Assembly: GCF_000950575.1 (NCBI RefSeq)
Contig: NZ_CP011005.1
Coordinates: 1,550,001 to 1,614,000, forward strand
Direction of reading: 5' to 3'
Origin: Psychromicrobium lacuslunae
GTDB lineage: Bacteria; Actinomycetota; Actinomycetes; Actinomycetales; Micrococcaceae
DNA length: 64,000 bases
Positions 16,928 to 24,794 of this stretch are shown here, one piece after another. The position numbers were made by a program, and so were the translations under genes. A model generated the notes under the pieces. The model saw only the letters and a program-made list of their open reading frames with translations. It had not been told where the DNA came from and did no database searches. Numbering within the stretch: position 1 is the first letter of the stretch; the number at the start of each line of letters is the position of its first letter.

Positions 16928-17977
16928 TTAGAGCGTCGCGGTGTCGAGCACGAAACGATACTTGACGTCTCCGGCCACCATTCGATCATAGGCAGCGTTC
17001 AAGCCCTCGCCGTCGACCATCTCAATATCGGAAACAATGCCGTGCTCAGCGCAGAAATCAAGCATTTCCTGAGTCTCGGCAATGCCACCGATCATCGAGC
17101 CACCGTAAGCCAGCCGACGCCGGATCAGCTGGCCTGGGTCAACCGGCGGCATCGCGTGCTCCGGCAGCCCAAGCTGCACAATGGCACCGTCACGCTTCAG
17201 CGTCTTCAGGTAGCTATTGATGTCGTGATCCGCAGCTACCGTATCGATAATCAGATTCAGCGAATTACGCGCGTCCTTCATCTGCGCTACGTCCTTGGAG
17301 ACTACTACCTGGTCAGCACCCAGGCTGCGCGCGGCCTCGGCCTTCGAGGCACTGGTGGTGAAGACGGTGACCTCTGCCCCCATCGCCTTGGCGATCTTGA
17401 CCGCCATGTGGCCCAAGCCGCCGAGCCCGACAACGCCGACGCTGTCGCCTTCTTCAACGCCGAAGTAACGCAGCGGTGAGTAGGTGGTAATGCCAGCACA
17501 GAGCAATGGAGCGGCAGCGGCCTTATCTAGGCTTTCGGGGACACGCACCACATAGTTCTCATCGACCACTACAGAGCTCGAATAGCCGCCCTGAGTAATG
17601 CTGTCTTGATTGCGCTTGTCAACGGCACCGTAGGTGCCGACCATGCCCTTTTCGCAGTACTGTTCGAAGCCCTCCAGACAGGAATCACATTCCCGGCAGG
17701 AATCGACCATGCAGCCCACTCCGACAGAATCCCCAGCTTTGAATTCTGTGACTTCGCTGCCTACTCGGGCCACCGTGCCGACGATTTCGTGCCCCGGGGT
17801 CAATGGCCACTGCTGATCGCCCCACTCGCCCCGAATGGAGTGCACATCGGAGTGGCAGAGGCCGCAGAATTCAATATCGATCTCGACGTCGTGAGCCCCC
17901 GGCTCGCGACGATCAATGGTGGTTGGTTCTAATCCAGTAGTAGCGGACATCGCGGCATAAGCTTTAGCAACAGTCAT
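16928..17977 (-). CDS. Zinc-dependent NAD(P) alcohol dehydrogenase (cinnamyl-alcohol type)
   Basis: 349 residues of the medium-chain dehydrogenase family. Catalytic zinc ligands lie in FCGLCHSDVHSIRGEWG and GHEIVG; the structural zinc loop has four Cys in VDSCRECDSCLEGFEQYC; the Rossmann motif is GLGGLGHMAVKIAKAMGAEV. The family (CAD/YahK/AdhC) reduces a broad range of aldehydes with NADPH, often for detoxification. It is monocistronic. The ATG at 17977 is preceded at six bases by TACGCT, and the upstream sequence shares two 16-base blocks with the promoter region of the MBL gene at 21297. It ends opposite the HIT gene. Confidence 0.93.
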   Translation of the reverse strand: MTVAKAYAAMSATTGLEPTTIDRREPGAHDVEIDIEFCGLCHSDVHSIRGEWGDQQWPLTPGHEIVGTVARVGSEVTEFKAGDSVGVGCMVDSCRECDSCLEGFEQYCEKGMVGTYGAVDKRNQDSITQGGYSSSVVVDENYVVRVPESLDKAAAAPLLCAGITTYSPLRYFGVEEGDSVGVVGLGGLGHMAVKIAKAMGAEVTVFTTSASKAEAARSLGADQVVVSKDVAQMKDARNSLNLIIDTVAADHDINSYLKTLKRDGAIVQLGLPEHAMPPVDPGQLIRRRLAYGGSMIGGIAETQEMLDFCAEHGIVSDIEMVDGEGLNAAYDRMVAGDVKYRFVLDTATL

Positions 17978-18167
17978 GATCTAAGCGTATCCCCACCTCC
18001 TCCCAAAGCTCGTGCCTCGCTTCGGGCCCCTCGGAGTCGTGGCCCCAGCCCGCGGGACCCGCGTCGAGCCTGTGAGCGTTCGTTGCTTCCCCTCTGGCAA
18101 AAAGCCGCCAAGGGGCCCCTCGCAACTCCCTGTGGGAGGGAGACGCGCGGTACCCCCCCCCAAGAAT
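17978..18167. repeat. GC-rich repeat-like intergenic region upstream of adh
   Basis: 190 bp without a credible gene. Bases 17981-17996 and 18053-18068 are identical to 21301-21316 and 21316-21331 before the MBL gene; there the two blocks abut, here they are 56 bp apart. The rest is rich in GGGCCCC-type palindromes and ends in a nine-C run (18153-18161). The -10 TACGCT for adh (17984-17989, minus) lies in the first shared block. Possibly a dispersed intergenic element carrying a promoter. Confidence 0.5.
17984..17989 (-). promoter_or_regulatory. Leaderless -10 of adh
   Basis: TACGCT on the minus strand, six bases before the ATG at 17977, inside the block shared with the MBL promoter. Confidence 0.55.
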
Positions 18168-19028
18168 TTAGGAAGTTTCTACGGGTAAGTCTGGGTGATT
18201 TGACCAGGCCGACCAGGAGCCGGGGAACAGCGCCGCCTTGAAACCGGCGATCTCCAGGGCCGCAATTTCATGTGCGGCGGTCACACCGGAACCGCAATAA
18301 ACGGCGACCTCGCTCATCGGTGCTAGGCCCAGCGCGGCAAAGCGCTTACGGAGTTGTTCAGCGGACAAGAACTTTTGGTCGGCAGCGAGATTACCCATTG
18401 TCGGTGCACTCACCGCACCGGGAATGTGCCCCGCCTTGGGGTCTATCGGCTCCACCTCGCCGCGATATCGCTCCCCCGCCCGGGCGTCCAACAGCGGGCC
18501 TCGCACCGGCCATTGCGCGACCTCGGTCACGTTGGCCACCCGCATCGCCCCGAACTCAAGAGTGACATCGCCCGGAGTTGCGACCACCTCTCCACTTGCT
18601 AGCTCAAAACCCGCTTCACGCCAGGCGGAAAGTCCCCCGTCGAGCAGGCGCACTGCCTCGAAACCGGCGTGCCGCAAAAGCCACCAGAGCCGAGCGGCGG
18701 AGGCGTTCCCGCTATTGTCATAAGCCACTACGAGATCACCCTCGCGCACGCCCCACGAACGAACGGCCGCCTGAAAATCGGCGAGCGCGGGCAGCGGGTG
18801 CCTGCCGTCTTGCGGCGTGCCATGGCCGGCTAGCTCCGTCTCCAGATCGACATAAACCGCGTCCGGCAGATGACCATCAAGGTAATGCTTATGCCCCTCC
18901 GGGTCCCCCAAGGCCCAGCGCACGTCGAGCAGCACTATGCGTTCAGTGGAGTCGAGTTCAGTGGAGTCGAGTTGGCTCTTCAGAGTTGCCGCGTCAATCA
19001 GGATTGCGGGCTGTGCAGGAGCTGTCAT
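18168..19028 (-). CDS. Sulfurtransferase with two rhodanese domains (SseA-like)
   Basis: 286 residues, tandem rhodanese domains: an inactive N-terminal one (about 10-140, VLLDVRWALGDPEGHKHYLD) and a C-terminal one ending in the active loop AVYCGSGVTAAHE with the persulfide-forming Cys. Such enzymes move sulfane sulfur from thiosulfate or 3-mercaptopyruvate. The sequence holds a perfect 15-bp tandem duplication (18942-18971) encoding LDSTE twice near the N terminus. It is divergent from a cysteine-synthase-fold gene only 50 bp away, which suggests joint use in cysteine/H2S metabolism. ATG at 19028 with TACTAT six bases upstream; GGAGAG between them could also serve as a ribosome site. Confidence 0.9.
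   Translation of the reverse strand: MTAPAQPAILIDAATLKSQLDSTELDSTERIVLLDVRWALGDPEGHKHYLDGHLPDAVYVDLETELAGHGTPQDGRHPLPALADFQAAVRSWGVREGDLVVAYDNSGNASAARLWWLLRHAGFEAVRLLDGGLSAWREAGFELASGEVVATPGDVTLEFGAMRVANVTEVAQWPVRGPLLDARAGERYRGEVEPIDPKAGHIPGAVSAPTMGNLAADQKFLSAEQLRKRFAALGLAPMSEVAVYCGSGVTAAHEIAALEIAGFKAALFPGSWSAWSNHPDLPVETS
18942..18971 (-). repeat. 15-bp perfect tandem duplication inside the sulfurtransferase gene
   Basis: TTCAGTGGAGTCGAG occurs twice head to tail. It is in frame and adds five residues before the first rhodanese domain. Confidence 0.9.
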
Positions 19029-19034
19029 CTCTCC

Positions 19035-19040
19035 ATAGTA
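19035..19040 (-). promoter_or_regulatory. -10 of the sulfurtransferase gene
   Basis: TACTAT, six bases before the ATG at 19028. It lies 27 bases from the opposing TAAACT at 19067-19072, so the two promoters are back to back. Confidence 0.5.
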
Positions 19041-19066
19041 TTCCCCGGGCCGAAGGGTGGCTCGGC

Positions 19067-19072
19067 TAAACT
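19067..19072 (+). promoter_or_regulatory. Leaderless -10 of the Cds1-like gene
   Basis: TAAACT six bases before the GTG at 19079. Confidence 0.55.
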
Positions 19073-19078
19073 CAGAGG

Positions 19079-20170
19079 GTGGATTTTACAGCTTGCACCC
19101 CGGCCCGCCGTTGGGCAGATGAAGCCCTTCGTCGAATCGAAGCGGAGAACAATCGCTCGGCAGACACTCATCTCTACGCAGTGCCGTTACCAGAGCATTG
19201 GGGCGTACAGCTTTACCTCAAGGATGAGTCAACACACAGATCGGGAAGTCTGAAGCACCGCCTGGCCCGCTCACTGTTTTTATTCGGCCTGGTCAACGGC
19301 TGGATCGCTGAAGGTACCACTATTGTTGAGGCCTCCTCGGGGAGCACTGCCGTCTCGGAAGCTTATTTCGCGCGATTGCTCGGTCTGCCATTCATCGCAG
19401 TGATGCCGCGCAGCACCAGTTCAGAAAAAATTGCGCTGATCGAACAGTACGGTGGTCGCTGCCATTTCGTGGAGAATTCTTCCCAGGTCTACGCCGCCGC
19501 CGCGCAACTAGCCGCAGAGACCGGCGGCCACTACATGGACCAGTTCACCTATGCTGAGCGTGCCACCGACTGGCGAGGGAACAACAATATCGCCGAATCT
19601 ATTTTTCAGCAGCTCTCCTTGGAGAAGCATCCGGTACCGCGCTGGATCGTAGTTGGGGCTGGCACCGGTGGCACCAGCGCAACCATTGGCAGGTACTTGC
19701 GCTACCACTCCTACCCCACCCAGCTCGCTGTGGTCGACCCGGAGAATTCGGCGTTTTATCCGGGCTGGAAGAACAATGAACCGAGGCACGAGACAGGGCT
19801 GCCCTCCCGCATTGAAGGCATCGGTCGGCCTCGGATGGAACCCAGTTTTGTGCCCAGCGTGATCGACGCCATGATCCAGGTGCCGGACGCTGCATCAATA
19901 GCCGCAATGCAGCACCTCAGTGATTATGCTGGTTTGCCCGCCGGGCCCTCCACCGGAACCAACCTTTGGGGTGTCTGGCAGCTGATCGCACAAATGATCT
20001 TGACGGGTGAACAAGGCAGCGTGGTTTCCTTGCTCTGCGATAGTGCAGAGCGGTATCAGGCCAGTTACTACAATCCCGAATGGCTGCTGGAAAAAGAGCT
20101 CCAGCCGGAACGATTCATCCCGGTTATTGAGGAGTTTTTCCGCACTGGAAAATGGTCTGCTGAGGCATAG
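19079..20170 (+). CDS. PLP-dependent cysteine-synthase-family enzyme (Cds1-like cysteine desulfhydrase candidate)
   Basis: 363 residues of the fold-II PLP family. The PLP lysine is in [13 protein letters not shown]; the substrate loop is [15 protein letters not shown]; the phosphate-binding glycine loop is [12 protein letters not shown]. The Asp/Ser-rich C-terminal part (LLCDSAERY) is typical. Size and loop pattern resemble mycobacterial Cds1, which breaks cysteine to pyruvate, ammonia and H2S, rather than biosynthetic CysK/CysM; this assignment is from memory of the family and moderate. The divergent sulfurtransferase neighbour supports a role in cysteine catabolism or sulfide production. 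The GTG start at 19079 is fixed by the frame and the -10 at six bases. Confidence 0.82.
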   Translation: MDFTACTPARRWADEALRRIEAENNRSADTHLYAVPLPEHWGVQLYLKDESTHRSGSLKHRLARSLFLFGLVNGWIAEGTTIVEASSGSTAVSEAYFARLLGLPFIAVMPRSTSSEKIALIEQYGGRCHFVENSSQVYAAAAQLAAETGGHYMDQFTYAERATDWRGNNNIAESIFQQLSLEKHPVPRWIVVGAGTGGTSATIGRYLRYHSYPTQLAVVDPENSAFYPGWKNNEPRHETGLPSRIEGIGRPRMEPSFVPSVIDAMIQVPDAASIAAMQHLSDYAGLPAGPSTGTNLWGVWQLIAQMILTGEQGSVVSLLCDSAERYQASYYNPEWLLEKELQPERFIPVIEEFFRTGKWSAEA

Positions 20171-20173
20171 AAG

Positions 20174-20641
20174 CTACTCTTGATCAGCCAAGGACCGCAC
20201 CATGAAAACGCTGTGCCGGTCCGTTCGGTAGTCGCCAAAAGGCCCACAATCGACAAAACCGGCGCGTTGGTAGAGGCGGCGGGCCGGGGCGAAATGTTCT
20301 TGCGAACCCGTCTCCAGGAAAACGTTCTGGTAACCACGACGTTTCGCCTCGGCTAGTAGCGTCTGCAGAACTGCCGCACCAACACCGCGGTTACGCGCGG
20401 CGGCGCTGGTGCGCATCGATTTAATCTCCGCTGCTTGGCTGGAAAGTTCCTTAAGCGCTCCGCAACCGAGCAACACACCGGCATCGCGCGCCGTCCAAAA
20501 AGTCATCTCAACGCCGCTCAGCGCTGTGGCATCGAGGGCGTGCACGCTTTCCTTGGGAGATGTGGCGTGCATTTCGCCGAGATGTTCAGCGAGTAAGGCC
20601 AGCACGTCCGGGCTCTCCGGCGATTCGATAGAAATGATCAT
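20174..20641 (-). CDS. GNAT-family N-acetyltransferase
   Basis: 155 residues. The acetyl-CoA pyrophosphate loop RTSAAARNRGVGAAVLQTLL (R-x-x-G-x-G/A) lies near residues 77-96, preceded by the ALSGVEMTFWTARDAGVLLG strands and followed by NVFLETGSQEHFAPARRLYQ, all standard GNAT elements. The substrate is unknown; the closest look is to YsnE-type acyltransferases. Its ATG overlaps the stop of the MBL hydrolase gene, so the two are co-transcribed. It converges with the Cds1-like gene, leaving three bases between stops. Confidence 0.88.
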   Translation of the reverse strand: MIISIESPESPDVLALLAEHLGEMHATSPKESVHALDATALSGVEMTFWTARDAGVLLGCGALKELSSQAAEIKSMRTSAAARNRGVGAAVLQTLLAEAKRRGYQNVFLETGSQEHFAPARRLYQRAGFVDCGPFGDYRTDRHSVFMVRSLADQE

Positions 20642-21297
20642 GCCTCGAGCTCAATGCTCTCCCGTACCGCCAAGTGCTGAAAGCTAACACCATGCGGCGC
20701 AGCTAGCAAGCTGATTTGCTGTTCGACGAATTTCAGCCCCACCTCGGAGAGCAACACATCGTGGATTTGATAAGCCCGGGGCGCCCTGACAGAGCTGACG
20801 AAATCCACCACCTCCGAGGTCTTTGACCAGGGAGCGTGGATTGGTGTGAGCAGATTTTTGACCTGCACTCCCGCGGGCACGATCAGCGAATCCCCTGGGT
20901 GGTAAAGATTCTGATCGATCAGGTAACCAATGTTCGCGACCACCGGAATTTGCGGATTGATCAGTGCGTGTTGACCGCCAAAAGTTTGCACCGCGAAACC
21001 CGCGACCTCAAATGACTCACCTACCCCCGCGTCGTGAATCCGTTCCGCCGAACCGGCCGCTTCCCGTATTACGGCAGCGACTCCGGCGGGGGCATAAATT
21101 TGCAGCTCAGCCGACGCCTGTAGAGCTGCTTTGAGTGCCTCGATGTCGAAATGGTCAGCATGTTCATGGGTGATCAGCACCGCATCGGCAGCTTCCAGTG
21201 CCTCCGCCGCTTCGGAGAATGTTCCCGGATCTATCACCAGGACCGAGCCATCTTTTTCGAGCCGAACACAAGCATGAGTGAATTTAGTCAGCAGCAT
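20638..21297 (-). CDS. MBL-fold metal-dependent hydrolase (UlaG-like)
   Basis: 219 residues. LITHEHADHFDIEAL carries the metallo-beta-lactamase HxHxDH motif; later histidines (FGGQHALI, LYHPGDSL, TPIHAPW) complete the two-metal site. The overall layout matches small UlaG/YtnP-type hydrolases of unknown substrate. The ATG at 21297 has TACGCT six bases upstream in a block shared with the adh promoter. It is followed by the overlapping GNAT gene. A 61-bp near-perfect palindrome lies just upstream, beyond the promoter. Confidence 0.87.
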   Translation of the reverse strand: MLLTKFTHACVRLEKDGSVLVIDPGTFSEAAEALEAADAVLITHEHADHFDIEALKAALQASAELQIYAPAGVAAVIREAAGSAERIHDAGVGESFEVAGFAVQTFGGQHALINPQIPVVANIGYLIDQNLYHPGDSLIVPAGVQVKNLLTPIHAPWSKTSEVVDFVSSVRAPRAYQIHDVLLSEVGLKFVEQQISLLAAPHGVSFQHLAVRESIELEA

Positions 21298-21303
21298 GCT
21301 CTA

Positions 21304-21309
21304 AGCGTA
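21304..21309 (-). promoter_or_regulatory. Leaderless -10 of the MBL-GNAT operon
   Basis: TACGCT six bases before the ATG at 21297. Sixteen bases around it (21301-21316) are identical to those before adh. Confidence 0.55.
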
Positions 21310-21325
21310 TCCCCACGGGACCCGC

Positions 21326-21386
21326 GTCGAGTGCCGAGATATGGGGCTTAAGACGCCGTTTTAAGCCCCATATCTCGACACTCGAC
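21326..21386. repeat. Long intergenic palindrome (26-bp arms)
   Basis: Left arm 21326-21351 and right arm 21361-21386 are reverse complements at 25 of 26 positions, around a nine-base loop. The core is CGAGATATGGGGCTTAA. There is no T-run. It sits between the divergent MBL and zur genes. Its shape resembles REP/MITE-type units; the window has only one copy. Confidence 0.75.
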
Positions 21387-21488
21387 GGCGAGAGGTGAGC
21401 GTGAACAAGTTGCGATGTGGGATTGGCGACAGCTGAGGGCTGGAATACTTGGCTGGCTGATAGCCTTAAACGGTGGTAAGGAGTGAAA

Positions 21489-21917
21489 ATGTCTGAAACT
21501 GGTGCCCCGGTCAAGGAGCAGCGAGTTACTAAGCAACGCCTTGCGGTAAGTGCTGCTCTTGACGATCTGAACGATTTTGTCAGTACCCAAGAGCTGCATC
21601 GAATCCTGCACGAACGCGGCGTCGCGGTCTCGCTAGCAACCTCCTACCGCATCCTGCAATCAATGGCCGAGGATGGGGCCGTCGACGTGCTTCGAAACCC
21701 GGAGGGTGAAGCCGTTTACCGCCGTTGCACGGCTGCCGAGCATCACCATCATTTGCTCTGCCGTAATTGCGGTAAGGCGGTCGAGATCGAAGCTCCGGCG
21801 GTTGAATCCTGGGCTGCTGAGATCGCAGCAAAACACGGCTATACCGAGCCCAGCCATACCGTTGAGATCATTGGCTTGTGTCCCGAGTGCACGGTCAAGC
21901 TTCACGGTGCCCGCTAG
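21489..21917 (+). CDS. zur: Fur-family zinc uptake regulator
   Basis: 142 residues. The N-terminal winged helix (TKQRLAVSAALDDL, SLATSYRILQSMAEDG) is followed by the metal/dimer domain with AAEHHHHLLCRNCGKAVEI (site-2 histidines and the first CxxC of the structural zinc) and GLCPECTVKLHG (second CxxC). The zur rather than fur assignment rests on context: znuB, znuC and znuA lie just downstream on the opposite strand. Start at the ATG 21489 with AAGGAG six bases before; the GTG at 21483 overlaps that site. Zn-bound Zur would repress the transporter at the boxes before znuA. Confidence 0.88.
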   Translation: MSETGAPVKEQRVTKQRLAVSAALDDLNDFVSTQELHRILHERGVAVSLATSYRILQSMAEDGAVDVLRNPEGEAVYRRCTAAEHHHHLLCRNCGKAVEIEAPAVESWAAEIAAKHGYTEPSHTVEIIGLCPECTVKLHGAR

Positions 21918-22003
21918 AACAGGTAGCTAAGGCAGTCAGTTAGCGCAACCAGTTAACGCAGCCAGTCGGGACTTCCTATCTACCAGACCGGGCGTCTAGC
22001 AGC

Positions 22004-22882
22004 CTAAGCCGCCGAGACAGAGCGCACTCGCCCATTTCGCCCAGAGCGCCGCCGCCTCCCAATCAGGCGGCAAACCAGGTAAATCAAGAACGACAAGGTG
22101 GTCACATAGGGGCTGATCGGAATGCTGCCGCCCAGCGCCAGCAAAATGCCACCAACTGTCGAGCCGACCGCAAAGAGCACACTGAGCAACACCACCAAGC
22201 GCGGCGAAGCAGCCACCTGCATAGCCGCTGCCGCCGGAGTGATCAGCAGGGCGAGTACTAGCAGTGCTCCAACGATCTGGATCGACAACGCCACCGAAAT
22301 ACCCAGCAACACCATAAAGATCAGTGACAGTCCACGCACCGGCACACCACGCGCTCCAGCAATATCCGGATCGACGCTGGCGAAGCTCAACGGCCGCCAC
22401 AAAACCGCCAAGGCAATAATCACTACCACTGCTGCGGTCACCAAAGCGCCCAACTGGGTGGCATCGACGGAGACGATCTGTCCGGTCAGCAAGCCGAATT
22501 TATTCGCTGCGCGGCCTTGGTAAAGCGAGAGAAAAAGGATGCCCAGGCCAAGTCCGAAGGGCATCAACACGCCAATGATCGAATTACGATCTCTGGCACG
22601 CACCCCCATCAGGCCGAGCAGCACGGCGGCCAGTACCGAGCCCACCAGCGACCCGGCAATCACGTCGACGCCGATCAACAACGCAAAAGCGGCGCCGGCA
22701 AAGGAGAGCTCAGCGATGCCGTGCACCGCGAAAGCTAGGTCCCGCATCATCACGAAGGTACCGATCAAGCCACCAACCACGCCGAGCACCGCTCCGGCTA
22801 AGAGCGAATCCCGGAAGAGTGGCAGCAGTTCTGCGTAGTTTGAGAAATTGAAAATCGCGTTCCAGAGATCCTGCCACGACAC
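22004..22882 (-). CDS. znuB: Zinc ABC transporter permease
   Basis: 292-residue ABC-3 family permease with eight or nine hydrophobic segments (LLAGAVLGVVGGLIGTFVMM, the conserved DLAFAVHGIAELSFAGAA helix, LISILVTP-like LVLALLITPAAAAMQVA). The C terminus is basic (RLIGRRRRSGRNGRVRS). It forms the membrane pore for Zn2+ delivered by ZnuA, driven by ZnuC. It overlaps the znuC stop by one base and is last in the znuA-znuC-znuB operon. Mn2+ transport is a possible alternative for this family, but a separate mntH/mntR locus and the zur neighbour favour zinc. Confidence 0.92.
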   Translation of the reverse strand: MSWQDLWNAIFNFSNYAELLPLFRDSLLAGAVLGVVGGLIGTFVMMRDLAFAVHGIAELSFAGAAFALLIGVDVIAGSLVGSVLAAVLLGLMGVRARDRNSIIGVLMPFGLGLGILFLSLYQGRAANKFGLLTGQIVSVDATQLGALVTAAVVVIIALAVLWRPLSFASVDPDIAGARGVPVRGLSLIFMVLLGISVALSIQIVGALLVLALLITPAAAAMQVAASPRLVVLLSVLFAVGSTVGGILLALGGSIPISPYVTTLSFLIYLVCRLIGRRRRSGRNGRVRSVSAA

Positions 22883-23706
22883 TAGCCGCTCACCTCCTCG
22901 GTGTGGTGATGATGCGTGGTGGCATCTGGCTGGCCGACCACCACTATTCTGCCGTTGCTGCGGAAGACGTCCACCGCCGTGCCGTAGAGCTCACTGAGTA
23001 CTTCGGAAGTCATTACTTCATCCACACTGCCAACCCGGAACTGGCCGCCAGCCAGATAGAGTACCCGATCGACATGGTCAATAATCGGGTTGATCTCGTG
23101 GGTGACAAAGACCACTGCGGTGCCGCGCTGATGTGCCTGCTCTGCGACCAGAGAACTGACCGCTTTCTGATGCTGCAGATCGAGCGAGAGTAATGGTTCA
23201 TCACAGAGCAGCAACTCCGGGCTGGTGGCCAAGGCCTGCGCTATTCGCAAGCGCTGCTGCTCACCTCCAGAGAGTAAGCCAACCGGCACATTGGCGTAGT
23301 CAGTGGCACCGACCTGAGCTAACAAATCATCCACCCGTTGCCGATATGCCGCGGAGCGCACTCTGATTCCCCAACGGTTCCCGTCAACACCAAGCCCAAC
23401 TAAATCCCGGGCGCGCAGCGGAGTCTGCGGGTCGAAGCCCTTTTGCTGCGGCACATAACCAATTGCTCGATTCCCCCGCCGGGCTGGCTTGCCGGCTATC
23501 TTTAGGCTGCCAGTGTTCAGGTGCTGCAAGCCGAGCAGCACCTTGAGGAAGCTGGTCTTGCCACTACCGTTGGGGCCCAACACGGCGAAAAACTCACCCG
23601 GCTGAATCTCCAAATCAAGGCCTGACCACAGGCTGCGGTCGCCGTAGCTCAATGACGCATTGCGTAATTCGAGCACACTCGATGGCACAGAGAAACACTC
23701 TTTCAA
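22882..23706 (-). CDS. znuC: Zinc ABC transporter ATPase
   Basis: 274 residues at most. Walker A is LGPNGSGKTSFLK, Q-loop YVPQQKGF, signature [16 protein letters not shown] and Walker B LLLCDEPLLSLD, and the His switch follows in FVTHEIN. The C-terminal TTHHHHTEE is a His-rich tail that could bind zinc. The start is uncertain: TTG at 23706, or internal GTG codons at about residues 7 and 11 closer to the family N terminus (VLELRNASLSYGDRSLW). It lies between znuA and znuB and energises uptake. Confidence 0.93.
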   Translation of the reverse strand: MKECFSVPSSVLELRNASLSYGDRSLWSGLDLEIQPGEFFAVLGPNGSGKTSFLKVLLGLQHLNTGSLKIAGKPARRGNRAIGYVPQQKGFDPQTPLRARDLVGLGVDGNRWGIRVRSAAYRQRVDDLLAQVGATDYANVPVGLLSGGEQQRLRIAQALATSPELLLCDEPLLSLDLQHQKAVSSLVAEQAHQRGTAVVFVTHEINPIIDHVDRVLYLAGGQFRVGSVDEVMTSEVLSELYGTAVDVFRSNGRIVVVGQPDATTHHHHTEEVSG

Positions 23707-23741
23707 CTAGCCAGCTTGACGCTGGGATGTATTGCTAAGGT

Positions 23742-24695
23742 CTAGTGTTTGGCCAGAGCCTTGGCAATGTTGTCAGCATTCTGCTGCATCCAACCGAGAT
23801 AATCTTGCCCCTCAGGGAGCGTCTCGGTGAAATTGACCACCGGAACGCCCGCAGCTTCAGCAGCCTTCTTGAGGCCTTCAGTCTGCGGTCCCTCGGTTTG
23901 GTCGTTATAGGCCAGGAACTTCACCGCTTTCGAGCTAATCAGATCGGTGGCAGCCTTCAAAACCGCCGGTGGCACGTCGCTGCCCTCCTCAATGGCATGG
24001 CTGTAAGCCTCAGGGGTCTTGTTCACCAATCCCGCCGATTGCAACATCCAAAGCGGTACCGGCTCGGTGATCGCCACCGGCTGATCAGCCGAGCTGGATT
24101 TCAACTTGGCCAGACTTGCCTCGATGCCGCCGAGCGAGTCCTTGAATTTTGTGGCATTGGCGGTGAACTCAGCCGCGTGCGCAGAGTCCAGGGTGGCGAA
24201 CTTGCTGGCCAATTGATCGGCCAGCTTGCTTATCGTCGGCAGTGAGTACCAGACATGCTCGTTGAATTCATCGGCATTCGCCGCGGTCTTCAAACCGGAA
24301 AGATCGACCACATTAATGAGCTTCGACTTTTCAGCGTCGCCAACCAACTTGTCGAAGAAGTCATCATAGCCGCCGCCATTTTCGATCAGCACTGAGGCCT
24401 TGCTGACCGCGAGCTTATCCTGTGCGGTGGTCTCATAGGAGTGCGGATCTTGGCTGGTATTGGCGATAATCGAGGTCACCTTGACCCGCTCCCCGCCAAT
24501 TTTGCTGGCGATATCACCATAAACATTGGTTACCGCTACGACGTCGATGGTGCCATTAGCCGTTGAGGGAGCGGAAGTGGCGCTGCCACCGCAAGCGGTC
24601 AGCAAGACGCTCAGCCCGACGGCGGCAGCCGCCACCGCGGGGAGCGTTTTGAGGGCATGAGAGGAGCGAGCAGGGGACACGGAGATGGACCGCAT
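23742..24695 (-). CDS. znuA: Zinc-binding lipoprotein of the ABC importer
   Basis: 317-residue substrate-binding protein of the A-1 (SBP_bac_9) family. The signal peptide with lipobox LLTACGG anchors it outside the membrane. Metal-site features visible are DPHSYE, ENGGGYDDFFDKL, EHVWYSLP and NDQTEGPQTE. The short His-rich loop common in ZnuA is absent. The ATG at 24695 (MRSISVSPARSS) is chosen because it begins a normal signal peptide; the longer frame to 24782 would run through the promoter and Zur-box region. First gene of znuA-znuC-znuB. Confidence 0.92.
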   Translation of the reverse strand: MRSISVSPARSSHALKTLPAVAAAAVGLSVLLTACGGSATSAPSTANGTIDVVAVTNVYGDIASKIGGERVKVTSIIANTSQDPHSYETTAQDKLAVSKASVLIENGGGYDDFFDKLVGDAEKSKLINVVDLSGLKTAANADEFNEHVWYSLPTISKLADQLASKFATLDSAHAAEFTANATKFKDSLGGIEASLAKLKSSSADQPVAITEPVPLWMLQSAGLVNKTPEAYSHAIEEGSDVPPAVLKAATDLISSKAVKFLAYNDQTEGPQTEGLKKAAEAAGVPVVNFTETLPEGQDYLGWMQQNADNIAKALAKH

Positions 24696-24733
24696 AAAAG
24701 CCTCGGTTCTAAGCAGCGAGCTGCGAGAGTTAT

Positions 24734-24748
24734 TGAGAATGAGTTGCA
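24734..24748. promoter_or_regulatory. Zur box candidate 1 upstream of znuA
   Basis: TGAGAATGAGTTGCA matches the palindrome TGAAAATGATTTTCA at 12 of 15 positions (consensus from memory of actinobacterial Zur sites). It lies 39 bases before the znuA ATG, just downstream of the -10. Confidence 0.5.
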
Positions 24749-24754
24749 ACATCC

Positions 24755-24782
24755 AGCATAAGCTAATTGGAATCATTCGCAA
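24755..24782 (-). promoter_or_regulatory. znuA promoter with Zur box candidate 2
   Basis: On the minus strand TTGCGA, sixteen bases, TATGCT. The spacer contains the perfect GAATGATTC palindrome (24770-24778), a weaker Zur-like core (10 of 15). Zur bound here and at 24734-24748 would block the promoter. Confidence 0.45.
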
Positions 24783-24794
24783 AAACAGCGCGAG

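Noticed and set aside
18153-18161. Nine-C homopolymer as a phase-variation tract
   Set aside because: It lies downstream of the sulfurtransferase stop, outside any coding region or promoter.
17981-18163. 60-codon minus frame between adh and the sulfurtransferase
   Set aside because: Low-complexity translation of GC-rich repeat-like DNA that also holds the adh promoter.
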